Source: Rhodoferax aquaticus (GTDB lineage: Bacteria; Pseudomonadota; Gammaproteobacteria; Burkholderiales; Burkholderiaceae_C). From it: 64,000 nt of DNA. The stretch spans positions 3,596,001 to 3,660,000 of the forward strand of contig NZ_CP036282.1 of the NCBI RefSeq assembly GCF_006974105.1, read 5' to 3'. The first letter of the stretch is position 1; every line of letters begins with the position of its first letter. The position numbers and the translations under genes were made by a program. The notes beneath the pieces were generated by a model that was given only the letters and a program-made list of their open reading frames with translations, searched no databases and had not been told where the DNA came from. This document shows positions 34,472-43,528 of this stretch, piece after piece.

Positions 34472-36736
34472 TTAAGCAATCTTGAATCGTGACACCGACT
34501 GGCGCAACTCTTCCGCCATGCGTGAGAGCTCACGCACTTGGTTCGCTGTAGCGCGGGTACCCTCTCCGGTCTGCTCCGTCACCGCAAAAATGTGCTGAAT
34601 GTTGTCTGCAACCACGTTGGCCAAGCCGGCTTCCCGCGATGCAGAGCCCGAAATCTGCTCAATCAATTCCGCAACACGGCGTGACACCCGGTCAATCTCG
34701 GTCAGCGCCGTACCCGCGTTGTCGGAAAGCTTGGCTCCTTCCACCACACCCTGCGTGGAACGTTCCATAGCGCCGATCGCATCTTGTGTGTCGGTCTGAA
34801 TCGCCTTCACCAAGGCGGAAATTTGGCGAGTCGCGTCTGCGGAGCGTTCCGCAAGACGCTGAACTTCCTCGGCAACCACGGAGAACCCGCGTCCGGCTTC
34901 ACCGGCAGACGCCGCTTGAATAGCGGCATTCAAGGCCAAAACGTTGGTCTGTTCGGTAATGTCTGAAATCAGCTCTGTAATTTCACCAATCTCTTGAGAA
35001 GACTCACCAAGGCGCTTGATACGCTTAGATGTTTCCTGAATTTGGTCGCGGATGGAGTTCATACCACCGATCGCGTTCTGCACCGCAGTCAAGCCGGTTT
35101 CCGCAGCCAGCAGCGATTGGCGAGCTACCGCAGCAGACTCTTGCGCTTGAACGGACACCTCGTTAATGCGACCGGCCATATCCACTACAGAGCGGCCCGT
35201 TTCACGAATTTCTAGCAGCTGCTCATTGGATGCAGCCAAGAGTTCTGTAGACGTGGCATCCACTTCAGAGGTAGTTTGCGCAACACGCGCAGCCGTGCTT
35301 TGCACGTTGGTTACCAAGGAGCGCAACTCTTCCACCGTGTAGTTCACCGAGTCAGCAATCGCTCCGGTAATGTCTTCCGTCACCGTAGCTTCTTGGGTCA
35401 AGTCGCCCTCCGCAACAGTTTGCAACTCGTTCATCAAACGCAAAATCGCAGCCTGATTGGCATCGTTCACGCGCTTGGCGTCTTGCTGTTGTTGCTCAGC
35501 TTCCAGCCGTTGGTCTTCAGCGACGATTTGGCGCTTGCGACTGTCTTTCAGTTGAACCGCAGAAAAACCTGCCGCTGAAGCCAGCACCAAGACTGCCAAT
35601 GCCACCATGGCCAAGAAAAGCTCGCCAGAAACACCAGCCTGATTGGAGAGTTTTGCTTGCAACTCTTCGAGGTTACGACGCAGTGGCTCACTGTCTTCAA
35701 TAATCGCGCTCTGCGCTTCACGCGCAGACACCAAGCCTTGCAAGTTGCCCAAAATGGCACCTGCTTGCACGCGGGTCTCACCGTACATTTTGATCAGTGC
35801 TTCTAGCTGTTCGCGCGTAGCGGCGTCTTTCGCGGCTGTCAGGCGAAGTTCAGAACTACCAGACAACAATCCTTCGGAAATTTCTTTGAAAGTGTTCAAG
35901 TCTTTACCCAACAAAAACACCGCCTCAGGGCTTACACCCTCAGAGGTCAAGAACTCATTGGAGGACTTACCAATACGTTGCGTCAACATCACCAACTGAC
36001 CCACAGCGGAGATTTCAACGGAGGGCGAGTTTTGCTGAAGCTTCAACGATGAAATTGTTTCAGCGATCTCCAGCAAATCTGACGACTGGCGGTTAATCAA
36101 GCGCAGCGCGGATCCGATCTGGGTCAGAATTTTTTGCTGGGCCAGCACCGCCTTCGCATTTTTTTCAGCTCGGTCAACCAAGGGCGTAATTTTTTGCATT
36201 TCAGCGGCGTACTTATCACCTACAGCAGCCAAATTCATATCGTCATCACTGGACTGCAAACCCTTGATAGTTTTAGCCAAAACACCCGAACTATCTGAGA
36301 CGTCAGGGAAAGCTTGCGCACTTCCCACAACAGCTTGCGTCACAGACTTAGCAAGACGCTGAGACTGCATCAAAGACTGCCCCGTTGCATTCAACTGCTG
36401 CGCAACCTTGTTCGATTGGCTGAGCGTGAGAAACACCACCACACCCAATAGAGCCAGCGACACGCCAAAAGCAACACCCAAACGCTTTTGGTGATCAGCA
36501 ATCGTACGAGTTCCCAACAAGGGGACGGAAATCAAGTCCTGGTTTCCTGCATCTTCGGCTGTGGCGGCAGCTTTCACAGCAAGGTCTACGGCATCAGCCG
36601 CAGGTTTGTGCGCCAACGAATCATCCGAAGCCGCATCGGGAGAGCCATCCGGCATAGCCAAGCTGAGGCGTGAGTCAAGCTCAGACTCGACTTGCTTTTT
36701 GGCAAAAATGTTTTTCAATTGGTCGACTACGGACAT
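34472..36736 (-). CDS. pilJ: Type IV pilus methyl-accepting chemotaxis protein PilJ
   Basis: 754 residues. A cytoplasmic N-terminus of about 75 residues, membrane helix (about 90-110, LGVAFGVSLALLGVVVFL), a periplasmic four-helix PilJ sensor region (about 115-370), second helix (LFLAMVALAVLVLASAAGF), HAMP-like segment, and a signalling domain with EEVQRLAERSADATRQISAL at the kinase-contact tip. No C-terminal pentapeptide for CheR docking (ends SVSRFKIA). Its start is 20 bases after pilI. It presents signals to the ChpA kinase. Confidence 0.95.
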   Translation of the reverse strand: MSVVDQLKNIFAKKQVESELDSRLSLAMPDGSPDAASDDSLAHKPAADAVDLAVKAAATAEDAGNQDLISVPLLGTRTIADHQKRLGVAFGVSLALLGVVVFLTLSQSNKVAQQLNATGQSLMQSQRLAKSVTQAVVGSAQAFPDVSDSSGVLAKTIKGLQSSDDDMNLAAVGDKYAAEMQKITPLVDRAEKNAKAVLAQQKILTQIGSALRLINRQSSDLLEIAETISSLKLQQNSPSVEISAVGQLVMLTQRIGKSSNEFLTSEGVSPEAVFLLGKDLNTFKEISEGLLSGSSELRLTAAKDAATREQLEALIKMYGETRVQAGAILGNLQGLVSAREAQSAIIEDSEPLRRNLEELQAKLSNQAGVSGELFLAMVALAVLVLASAAGFSAVQLKDSRKRQIVAEDQRLEAEQQQQDAKRVNDANQAAILRLMNELQTVAEGDLTQEATVTEDITGAIADSVNYTVEELRSLVTNVQSTAARVAQTTSEVDATSTELLAASNEQLLEIRETGRSVVDMAGRINEVSVQAQESAAVARQSLLAAETGLTAVQNAIGGMNSIRDQIQETSKRIKRLGESSQEIGEITELISDITEQTNVLALNAAIQAASAGEAGRGFSVVAEEVQRLAERSADATRQISALVKAIQTDTQDAIGAMERSTQGVVEGAKLSDNAGTALTEIDRVSRRVAELIEQISGSASREAGLANVVADNIQHIFAVTEQTGEGTRATANQVRELSRMAEELRQSVSRFKIA

Positions 36737-36756
36737 GATGGCGCCTTAACAGTGAA

Positions 36757-37287
36757 CTAAACGCTGATACTCAAAAACTGAGGGAATTGGGACAATGTGC
36801 GCAGGTTAATCTCCTGCCAATGCTCGCCCGTCGAATCTACAAATCGGTTGCCGAAATAGGCGGGCGCGCCTTCCGCGGGTGGCTCTGACGACTCAAATGC
36901 ATCCACGCCGCGTAACCCTGCCAAACTATCCACTTGGAGGGCGCAATTGACTTCTAGAGCGGAGTTGAAGGTGACAACGCTAGAGTCCAAAGCGAGGGTT
37001 TCCGCATGCGGCGCTCCGCCAGTTTCAGCCACAAAGCCCGCCACATCAACGACCCCATACAGGCCCCCGCGGATATTTAAAACCCCACGGAACCACGGCC
37101 GCACATAAGGTACAGACTGCACATTGGACATGGGGTAAATTTCACCCGACTGCCCCAAGGGCAAAAGGTAGTTATGGCCACCAGCCTTGACTGCAAGCCA
37201 AGCCACCGCCACGCCTTCGGTGCGTGCCGCTTGGAGCCGACTGGCCAAACGGGCCTGCAGTTCGCGAATTGCTTCTCTGTTTGCCAT
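36757..37287 (-). CDS. pilI: CheW-like coupling protein PilI
   Basis: 176 residues, a single CheW domain: AWLAVKAGGHNYLLPLGQSG, VPYVRPWFRGVLNIRGGLYG and VDSLAGLRGVDAF correspond to the two SH3-like subdomains. It links PilJ to the kinase. Between pilH (12 bases) and pilJ (20 bases) in the operon. Confidence 0.93.
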   Translation of the reverse strand: MANREAIRELQARLASRLQAARTEGVAVAWLAVKAGGHNYLLPLGQSGEIYPMSNVQSVPYVRPWFRGVLNIRGGLYGVVDVAGFVAETGGAPHAETLALDSSVVTFNSALEVNCALQVDSLAGLRGVDAFESSEPPAEGAPAYFGNRFVDSTGEHWQEINLRTLSQFPQFLSISV

Positions 37288-37299
37288 GGGTGAGGCGAA

Positions 37300-37668
37300 T
37301 CAGCTCAAGGCTTTGATTTTTGCAAACAACTCCACCGAGTCCACGGGCTTGGTGATGTAGTCTTTAGCGCCTTGGCGCATGCCCCACACACGGTCAGTTT
37401 CTAGGTTTTTGCTGGTGCAAATGATGATAGGCACATCCGCATACTCAGGGGTCCGGTTGATCGATCGTGTGAGCTGGAACCCGTTTTGACCAGGCATGAC
37501 CACATCCATCAAAATGAGATCCGGCTTCTCTTCCGCCAAACGCTTGAATGCCTCATCGGCGTTCTCTGCGGAGCGCACGGTGTAGCCATTTTTTTGCAAC
37601 AACTCCGTGAGAAACATGATCTCTGTCTTTGAATCGTCAACGATGAGTACTTTATGTATTGCCATCAA
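37300..37668 (-). CDS. pilH: Response regulator PilH
   Basis: 122 residues, receiver domain only: acidic pair in LIVDDSKTE, phospho-acceptor Asp in LILMDVVMPGQNG (about 54), Thr/Ser in IICTSKN, and Lys in DYITKPVDS. It has no output domain; in Pseudomonas PilH modulates ChpA phosphate flow and pilus retraction. Start codon ATG overlaps the pilG stop (ATGATG). Confidence 0.93.
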   Translation of the reverse strand: MMAIHKVLIVDDSKTEIMFLTELLQKNGYTVRSAENADEAFKRLAEEKPDLILMDVVMPGQNGFQLTRSINRTPEYADVPIIICTSKNLETDRVWGMRQGAKDYITKPVDSVELFAKIKALS

Positions 37669-38063
37669 ATAGCTCCTTGCAAAACGGCACCAAACTGCTG
37701 CACGGCCTGCAACAGTTGATCCTTGGTAAATGGTTTGGTTAAGTAATCTTGGGCACCCACCATACGTCCGCGTGCTTTGTCAAAGATTCCATCTTTAGAG
37801 GAAAGCATGATCACGGGAACGTTCGAAAACTTGGGGTTGCGCTTGATAATCGCACAGGTCTGGTAGCCATCAAGGCGCGGCATCAAAATATCGCAAAAAA
37901 TGAGCTGTGGCTGGTAATCATTCACCTGCGCCAAGGCCACAAAGCCATCTTCAGCCAACATCACTTCATGGCCACCCTGCTTAAGGAATATCTCCGCGCT
38001 GCGGCGAATCGTGTTGCTGTCATCTACGACCAACACCTTGAAGGTTGAAACACTGGTACTCAC
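37665..38063 (-). CDS. pilG: Response regulator PilG
   Basis: 132 residues, receiver only: LVVDDSNTIRRSAEIFLKQG, Asp in LIFCDILMPRLDG (about 58), IMLSSKDG, and DYLTKPFTKDQLL. PilG promotes pilus extension and cAMP synthesis in Pseudomonas. It follows rubA on the same strand by 49 bases and heads the pil chemosensory operon. Confidence 0.93.
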   Translation of the reverse strand: MSTSVSTFKVLVVDDSNTIRRSAEIFLKQGGHEVMLAEDGFVALAQVNDYQPQLIFCDILMPRLDGYQTCAIIKRNPKFSNVPVIMLSSKDGIFDKARGRMVGAQDYLTKPFTKDQLLQAVQQFGAVLQGAI

Positions 38064-38112
38064 AAAGCATGTCTCCTGAACAAATAGGGGCTTGAATCAC
38101 CAATACGCAGCG

Positions 38113-38286
38113 TCAAAGCTCCACCATCTCGAAGTCTTCTTTGCGCGCCCCACATTCGGGACAGGTCCAATTCATGGGCACTTGTGCCCATGCAGTGCCT
38201 GCGGCGATCCCGTGCTCTGGGGCGCCTGCGGCTTCATCATAAATCCAGCCACAAATCAGGCACATCCAAGTTTTTGCATCAGTCAC
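38113..38286 (-). CDS. rubA: Rubredoxin
   Basis: 57 residues. Two CxxC iron ligands: MCLICGWIYDEAAG near the N-terminus and WTCPECGARKEDFEMVEL at the C-terminus, with the usual aromatic core. A one-iron electron carrier in the cytoplasm. The frame extends upstream through non-conserved codons; the GTG giving MTDAKTWMCLIC, with AAGG 12 bases before it, is the best start. It is divergent from thiD and lies directly upstream of pilG. It is one of two rubredoxins in the window. Confidence 0.9.
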   Translation of the reverse strand: MTDAKTWMCLICGWIYDEAAGAPEHGIAAGTAWAQVPMNWTCPECGARKEDFEMVEL

Positions 38287-38406
38287 GGTCGCACTTACCT
38301 TCGAATAGAATGGAATGATTGTATAGAGGCAGCGTAAGCGAACGAACTGCACGCCCACTGAATGATCACATTCTGCCTGAGGACTAACCCCAATACAGGC
38401 TCACCA

Positions 38407-39324
38407 ATGCAAGCAAATCCCCCACCCAACCTTGACGACGAAGACGCCGATGACGGCCCCTCTGCCTGCATTATGGTGTTCAATGCCAATGATGCCAGTG
38501 GTGCGGGCGGCATTAGCGCCGACCTCACCGCCATTGCGTCAGTGGGCGCTCATGCGCTACCCGTTATCACTGGGGCGTATGCCCGAGACACGTCTGAAAT
38601 ATTGGACCACTATCCCTTCGATGACGAGGCTGTGACCGAGCAAGCCCGAGCGATTTTGGAAGACATTCCGGTAGATGTGTTCAAGGTCGGGTTTGTAGGC
38701 AGCCCTGAGAACCTCAGCGCCATTGCGGAGCTTGCATCTGATTACGCAGATTTACCTTTGGTTGCATATATGCCAGACCTTTCGTGGTGGCAAGAAGACC
38801 TAACCGACCAATACCACGATGCCTGCACCGAGCTTTTGCTGCCGCAAACCACGGTCTTGGTGGGCAACTACAGCACCCTCACCCGCTGGTTGCTGCCTGA
38901 CTGGAGCACCCCGCTGCCCCCTTCCGCACTCGACCTTGCCCGCGCTGCCAACGAGTACGGCGTGCCCTACACCCTGGTGACCGGCATGCCCCTGCCTGAC
39001 CAGCACATTGACAATGTACTTTGCACGCCAGAGGCAGTGCTATGCAGCCACAAGTACGAACGTTTTGAGGCCGTTTTTTCAGGGGCTGGTGACACACTGA
39101 GTGCCGCGTTGGCAGCGTTGATCGCCAGCGATACAGAGCTGGTGGAAGCCGTCGGAGAAGCACTGAGTTACTTGGATAGATGCTTGGAAAACGGCTTTCG
39201 CCCTGGTATGGGCAATGTTCTCCCGGATCGGCTTTTCTGGGCCCACCCTGAAGAAGACGAGACCGACGACGCCACTGACTTAGATTCCAACTTTGAGATT
39301 TCCCCCAATGCAACCCGTCACTGA
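38407..39324 (+). CDS. thiD: Hydroxymethylpyrimidine kinase-like protein (ThiD family)
   Basis: 305 residues, ribokinase fold. N-terminal [20 protein letters not shown] corresponds to the GSDPSGGAGIQADLKT region of ThiD, and [17 protein letters not shown] to the anion hole, where ThiD normally has GTGCT and sugar kinases GAGD. It would phosphorylate HMP for thiamine synthesis, but the changes leave the substrate open. The acidic first 17 and last 20 residues are extra. ATG at 38407 chosen for match to the family start; hemL begins 17 bases before its stop. Confidence 0.8.
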   Translation: MQANPPPNLDDEDADDGPSACIMVFNANDASGAGGISADLTAIASVGAHALPVITGAYARDTSEILDHYPFDDEAVTEQARAILEDIPVDVFKVGFVGSPENLSAIAELASDYADLPLVAYMPDLSWWQEDLTDQYHDACTELLLPQTTVLVGNYSTLTRWLLPDWSTPLPPSALDLARAANEYGVPYTLVTGMPLPDQHIDNVLCTPEAVLCSHKYERFEAVFSGAGDTLSAALAALIASDTELVEAVGEALSYLDRCLENGFRPGMGNVLPDRLFWAHPEEDETDDATDLDSNFEISPNATRH

Positions 39325-40612
39325 CCGCAACCTCCAACTCTTTGAACGCGCACAGAACGTCATTCCCGGTGGCGTGAATTCCCCCGTGCGGGCCTTTAAG
39401 GCCGTGGGCGGCACGCCCCGTTTTGTCTCCCGTGCGCAAGGCGCCTACTTTTGGGATGCCAACAACAAGCGTTATATCGACTACATAGGCTCGTGGGGCC
39501 CCATGATTTTGGGACACGGGCACCCGGCCGTAGTGCAGGCCGTGCAAGAAGCAGTGCTCGAAGGCTTCTCGTATGGTGCCCCCACCGAGCGGGAAGTAGA
39601 ACTGGCCGAAGCCATTTTGCAAGCAGTGCCCAGCATGGACATGGTGCGCTTGGTGAGCTCTGGCACCGAAGCCTCTATGAGCGCCATTCGAGTGGCCCGA
39701 GGCGCTACCAACCGCCCCAAGTTCATCAAGTTTGAGGGCTGCTACCACGGCCACTCGGATGCACTCTTGGTCAAGGCCGGCTCTGGCCTGGCTACGTTTG
39801 GCAACCCCACCAGCTCTGGCGTCCCCCCTGAAGTGGTGCAGCACACCTTGGTGCTGGAATACAACAATGTGGCGCAACTCGAAGAAGCCTTTGCCCTGCA
39901 TGGCAAAGAGTTGGCCTGCCTGATCATCGAGCCCATTGCGGGCAATATGAACTTTGTGCGCGCCTCCGTGCCCTTTATGAAGCGCTGCCGCGAACTGTGC
40001 TCTGAGTACGGTGCACTCTTGGTGTTTGACGAGGTCATGACCGGCCTGCGCGTGGCCTTGGGCAGCGCGCAAAGCGTGTACGCGCGCTCCATACCCGGCT
40101 TTGAGCCAGACATGACCGTATTGGGCAAAGTGATTGGTGGCGGCATGCCCTTGGCGGCTTTTGGCGGCAAGCGCCACCTCATGCAGCAACTGGCTCCCTT
40201 GGGCACGGTGTACCAAGCCGGCACCTTGTCTGGCAACCCCGTAGCCACCGCCTGCGGCTTGGCCACTCTGCGCGAAATCAGCAAACCGGGCTTTTATGAA
40301 GCACTGGGGCAAAAGAGCCAAGCCTTGATCAGCGGCCTGCAAGGCGCTGCCGATGCCGCGGGTGTGCCCTTCTGTGGCGACAGCGAAGGTGGCATGTTTG
40401 GCTTCTTCTTGTTTGACAGCCTGCCGCAAAACTACGCGCGCGTCATGCAGACGGACAACCAACGTTTCAACACCCTGTTCCACGGCATGCTAGATCGCGG
40501 CGTGTACTTTGCCCCGGCGCTCTACGAGGCGGGCTTTATGAGCGCAGCCCACACCGAAGAAGACATCGCCGCGACCGTGGCAGCCGCTAGCGAAGTCTTC
40601 AAGTTGCTTTAA
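39308..40612 (+). CDS. hemL: Glutamate-1-semialdehyde 2,1-aminomutase
   Basis: 434 residues. [20 protein letters not shown] at the N-terminus, [32 protein letters not shown] and the PLP-binding Lys in [17 protein letters not shown] (about 272). It forms 5-aminolevulinate by the C5 route; heme demand for the cox and cytochrome c4 proteins depends on it. Overlaps thiD by 17 bases. Its TAA shares the four-base palindrome TTAA with the stop of the convergent M16 gene. Confidence 0.97.
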   Translation: MQPVTDRNLQLFERAQNVIPGGVNSPVRAFKAVGGTPRFVSRAQGAYFWDANNKRYIDYIGSWGPMILGHGHPAVVQAVQEAVLEGFSYGAPTEREVELAEAILQAVPSMDMVRLVSSGTEASMSAIRVARGATNRPKFIKFEGCYHGHSDALLVKAGSGLATFGNPTSSGVPPEVVQHTLVLEYNNVAQLEEAFALHGKELACLIIEPIAGNMNFVRASVPFMKRCRELCSEYGALLVFDEVMTGLRVALGSAQSVYARSIPGFEPDMTVLGKVIGGGMPLAAFGGKRHLMQQLAPLGTVYQAGTLSGNPVATACGLATLREISKPGFYEALGQKSQALISGLQGAADAAGVPFCGDSEGGMFGFFLFDSLPQNYARVMQTDNQRFNTLFHGMLDRGVYFAPALYEAGFMSAAHTEEDIAATVAAASEVFKLL

Positions 40613-41949
40613 TCCGCCCCCAGGACCACCGTTGCCATGGTGTCAGGCTGCAGTTTGCGCGCAAATGCGGCCTGCACATCGGCCACGGTGAGGGCTTGGA
40701 CGCGCTGCGTCCACGTGTCTAGGTAATTCAAGGGCAGGCCATTCCACGCGATATTGGCCACACTGCCCACCAGCTTGCGGTTGCTATCCATCAGCAACGG
40801 GAATCCCCCTATCAAATTGTCTTTGGCCGCCTGCAGCTCCTTCTCGGTCGGCCCCTCTTTCACAAAGCGCGCGAGCACGGTGCGCACCAAGTCCAAGGCT
40901 TGTTGTGCTTGATCAGGGCGGGTTTGCAAACCAATGCCAAACGCGCCCGCGTGCAAACCTGGCGAAAAGGAGCTGTAGACGCTGTAGCTCAGGCCCCGTT
41001 TTTCACGCACTTCCTCGGTCAAGCGCGAGCTAAAGCCACCGCCGCCCAGAATGTGGTTGCCCACGGTCAAGGCGAAAAAGTCAGGATCGTTGCGCTTAAA
41101 CCCAGGCTGCCCTATCAGCACTTGGGCTTGGGCGGACGCAAACGCAATGCGCTTTTCACTGGCAGCTTGCAAGGCCTGCACCTCTGGCACGGCGGCCAAA
41201 GGTGCACAGGCCGCCACCGTCACCCGTGAAAACAGCTGCTTCACCAAGGCGTCTGCCTGCGCCTTGTCTACGGCACCCACAATACTGACCTTGGCGTGGC
41301 AAGGTTGCACGGCGTGCGCGTGCAGCGCCCGCATGTCTTGCACGCTTATGCGCATCAGTGTGGCCTCGGTCATCTCCTGCCCGTAGGGGTGGCTGCCGTA
41401 CACCGCTTGGCTAAACGCCCGGCCTGCCAAGGTTGCGGGGCGTGTGTCTGCTTGCTTCAGGGCTGCCAGCATTTTGGGCCGGTCACGCAACCACAAAGCC
41501 TCTGGGTAGCTGGGCTCCCCTAACTGGCGCGCAGCCAACGCCACGGCTTTGGGCAGCAAGTCGGGATACGTCAAAGAGCGCAGAGAAAAACTCAAACGGT
41601 CCGCGCTGGCTGCACCACCAAACGATGCCCCAAGGTCTGCCCATGCTTCGCTCAAGCCGTTTTCGTCTAGGGCTGGGTCGGCCCCATGGGCGCGCACCCC
41701 GTTCGACATAGAACCCGCCATCACGCTGGCCAAGCCCGATTGCGATGCTGGGTCGCGGCGGCTACCGGCGTCAAACTCTATTTGCACATCGACCATAGGA
41801 ATCGCCGGGCTTTGCACCAAGTACACCTGTGCGCCGGACGCTTGCGTCCAATGCGCAATGGGAATACCGGCCATGGATAAAAGTGGTAGAAAAAGGCCTG
41901 TAGCGCCCATCCACATTGCGCAAACAGCTCTTAAATTTATAGCAATCAT
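40609..41949 (-). CDS. M16 family peptidase-like protein (inactive partner)
   Basis: 446 residues. An N-terminal secretion signal (about 1-27) precedes an M16 fold starting [20 protein letters not shown]. The zinc motif HxxEH is absent; the matching position reads [12 protein letters not shown]. In M16B pairs one subunit supplies zinc and the other substrate contacts, and the neighbour upstream has HVLEH. R/Y pair [20 protein letters not shown] is present. The start codon and most of the signal peptide ([18 protein letters not shown]) are encoded by a dispersed-repeat copy. Runs convergent to hemL. Confidence 0.9.
   Translation of the reverse strand: MIAINLRAVCAMWMGATGLFLPLLSMAGIPIAHWTQASGAQVYLVQSPAIPMVDVQIEFDAGSRRDPASQSGLASVMAGSMSNGVRAHGADPALDENGLSEAWADLGASFGGAASADRLSFSLRSLTYPDLLPKAVALAARQLGEPSYPEALWLRDRPKMLAALKQADTRPATLAGRAFSQAVYGSHPYGQEMTEATLMRISVQDMRALHAHAVQPCHAKVSIVGAVDKAQADALVKQLFSRVTVAACAPLAAVPEVQALQAASEKRIAFASAQAQVLIGQPGFKRNDPDFFALTVGNHILGGGGFSSRLTEEVREKRGLSYSVYSSFSPGLHAGAFGIGLQTRPDQAQQALDLVRTVLARFVKEGPTEKELQAAKDNLIGGFPLLMDSNRKLVGSVANIAWNGLPLNYLDTWTQRVQALTVADVQAAFARKLQPDTMATVVLGAD
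41889..41948 (-). repeat. Dispersed repeat copy forming a signal peptide
   Basis: On the gene strand: ATTGCTATAAATTTA, AGAGCTGTTTGCGCA, ATGTGGATGGGCGCTA, CAGGCCTTTTT. Full-length match to the family core. It starts one base into the ATG of the M16 gene, so the whole element is translated. Confidence 0.75.
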
Positions 41950-42005
41950 GAATTCCTTCTGTGTTCAACGAGCAGACCCAGGCACCGCAGCGCGGGGGCA
42001 TGGCC

Positions 42006-43499
42006 TCAATGCCGCGCACCTACTGGCACTTGGCGCGGTTTACGGCTGGTGTCTAAGGGCTGCGGCAACAGGGTGGCTACCGTCAAAGCGTCATCGCCAA
42101 AGTACTTGGCAGCCACAGCCTGCACCTGCTGCGCCGTCACGGCGCGCAGGCGTGCGATCAGGCGCTCCTCTGCATCCAAGGCAAAGCCACTGGCCCAGTT
42201 GCTCCCCAATGCACGCGCTTGGTTGAACACGCTATCGAGCTTGTAGACCTCGCCCGCTACCCAGCGCACTTTCACGCGCGCCAACTCGGCCTCGGTCACC
42301 CCGTCACGGGCCACTTTGGCAACTTCGGCACGCAGCGCGGCTTCCACTTGCGCGCTGGTTTTGCCTGCAGCGGGTACGCCATACAACATGAACAACTTGG
42401 GGCCGCGGCCACTGAACCCGTAACCGGCACCCACATCGTCGGCCACGTGGTCATCGGGTTGGGTCAGCGCGCGGTCTAAGCGTGCACCTTCATAGCCATT
42501 GAGCACGGCGGACAGCACGGTGAGCGCCAGCGCGTCTTCACCCTCGCCTGTTTCCAGGTCAGCGGCGACCAAACTCGGCACCTTAAAGGCCAACGCGACG
42601 TACGCCTGCTCGGCAGGTGCTTTGAACTCCAAACGTCGCAAGCCCACCTGCTCTGGCTCCACGCGCGGCTTGCGGGTTGGCAAGGCGCGGACGGGAATGC
42701 CGCCATACAGCTTCTCAGCCAACGCACGCACCTGTTCTGGCTCCACGTCACCCGCCACCACGACTGCGGCATTGGCAGGCGTGTACCAGCGGCGGAAGAA
42801 CTCGCGCGCGTCGTCGGGTGTCATCGCATCCAAGTCGCTCATCCAGCCCACCACGGGACGGCGGTAAGGGGAAGCCGTAAACACCGTCGACTCCAAGGCT
42901 TCGTGCAAACGGGCATGCGGGTTGTCTTCCGTGCGCATGCGGCGCTCTTCTTTGACCACCTCTAGCTCTTTGCGGAAGTCATCATCGGTCCACTGGTTGT
43001 TGGCAAAGCGGTCTGCCTCCAAGGCCATGACCTCGGCCAATCGGTTAGCAGGAATCTGCTGGTAGTAGCCGGTGTAGTCTTTGGTGGTGAAGGCGTTTTC
43101 GCGCCCACCTAGGGCAGCCACCTTGCGCGAAAAGTCACCCGCTTTCACGGTGGGCGTGCCTTTGAACATCATGTGCTCCAGCACATGGGCCACACCGCTG
43201 GTACCGTCCACCTCGTCCATGGAACCCACACGCACCCAGAGCATATGGACTGCCGTGGGCGCTCGGTGGTCGGGTTTCACAATCACCGTAAGGCCATTGC
43301 GCAAGGTGTACTGCACCACCGGGCTGGCCGCCGTGCCTGGGGTTGCGCCGGTCAGTCCTTGTGCACCGGCAGACAGCGCCACAGCGGCAATAGCCAGAGT
43401 ACCTAAACGCAGTGCCTTGATGGGGCTCAACAACAAGGGAAGAGATAAAGACCAAGGGCGTGCCAAAAACCGCGCAGGCAGGTGAAAATGGTGTTTCAT
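42006..43499 (-). CDS. M16 family zinc peptidase (active partner)
   Basis: 497 residues. A long basic N-terminus and hydrophobic segment (about 18-50) resemble a signal or anchor for export. Zinc motif HVLEHMMFKGT at about 107-111 with the downstream Glu in EVMALEADRF. The C-terminal M16 domain has AELARVKVRWVAGEVY. Forms a pair with the inactive M16 protein encoded 56 bases downstream on the same strand, as in PqqL/Zn-peptidase pairs of the periplasm. Divergent from ftsY. Confidence 0.92.
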   Translation of the reverse strand: MKHHFHLPARFLARPWSLSLPLLLSPIKALRLGTLAIAAVALSAGAQGLTGATPGTAASPVVQYTLRNGLTVIVKPDHRAPTAVHMLWVRVGSMDEVDGTSGVAHVLEHMMFKGTPTVKAGDFSRKVAALGGRENAFTTKDYTGYYQQIPANRLAEVMALEADRFANNQWTDDDFRKELEVVKEERRMRTEDNPHARLHEALESTVFTASPYRRPVVGWMSDLDAMTPDDAREFFRRWYTPANAAVVVAGDVEPEQVRALAEKLYGGIPVRALPTRKPRVEPEQVGLRRLEFKAPAEQAYVALAFKVPSLVAADLETGEGEDALALTVLSAVLNGYEGARLDRALTQPDDHVADDVGAGYGFSGRGPKLFMLYGVPAAGKTSAQVEAALRAEVAKVARDGVTEAELARVKVRWVAGEVYKLDSVFNQARALGSNWASGFALDAEERLIARLRAVTAQQVQAVAAKYFGDDALTVATLLPQPLDTSRKPRQVPVGARH

Positions 43500-43516
43500 A
43501 GAATGGTGTGATTCTA
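43499..43516. promoter_or_regulatory. Inverted repeat with symmetric -10-like boxes
   Basis: TAGAAT (43499-43504), GGTGTG, ATTCTA (43511-43516). Each arm reads as a -10 box for one of the two divergent genes, so polymerases for ftsY and the M16 gene would exclude each other. No good -35 on either side. Confidence 0.35.
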
Positions 43517-43528
43517 AGAACGCCCAAC

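Noticed and set aside
38287..38406. TPP riboswitch upstream of thiD
   Set aside because: No THI-box pattern is visible in the 120 bases between the rubredoxin and thiD starts.
38879..40483. 534-codon open frame opposite thiD/hemL
   Set aside because: Lies entirely antisense to thiD and hemL, which have clear family motifs. Long open antisense frames are common in this composition. Its translation has no recognisable domain and is rich in His, Gly and Ala.
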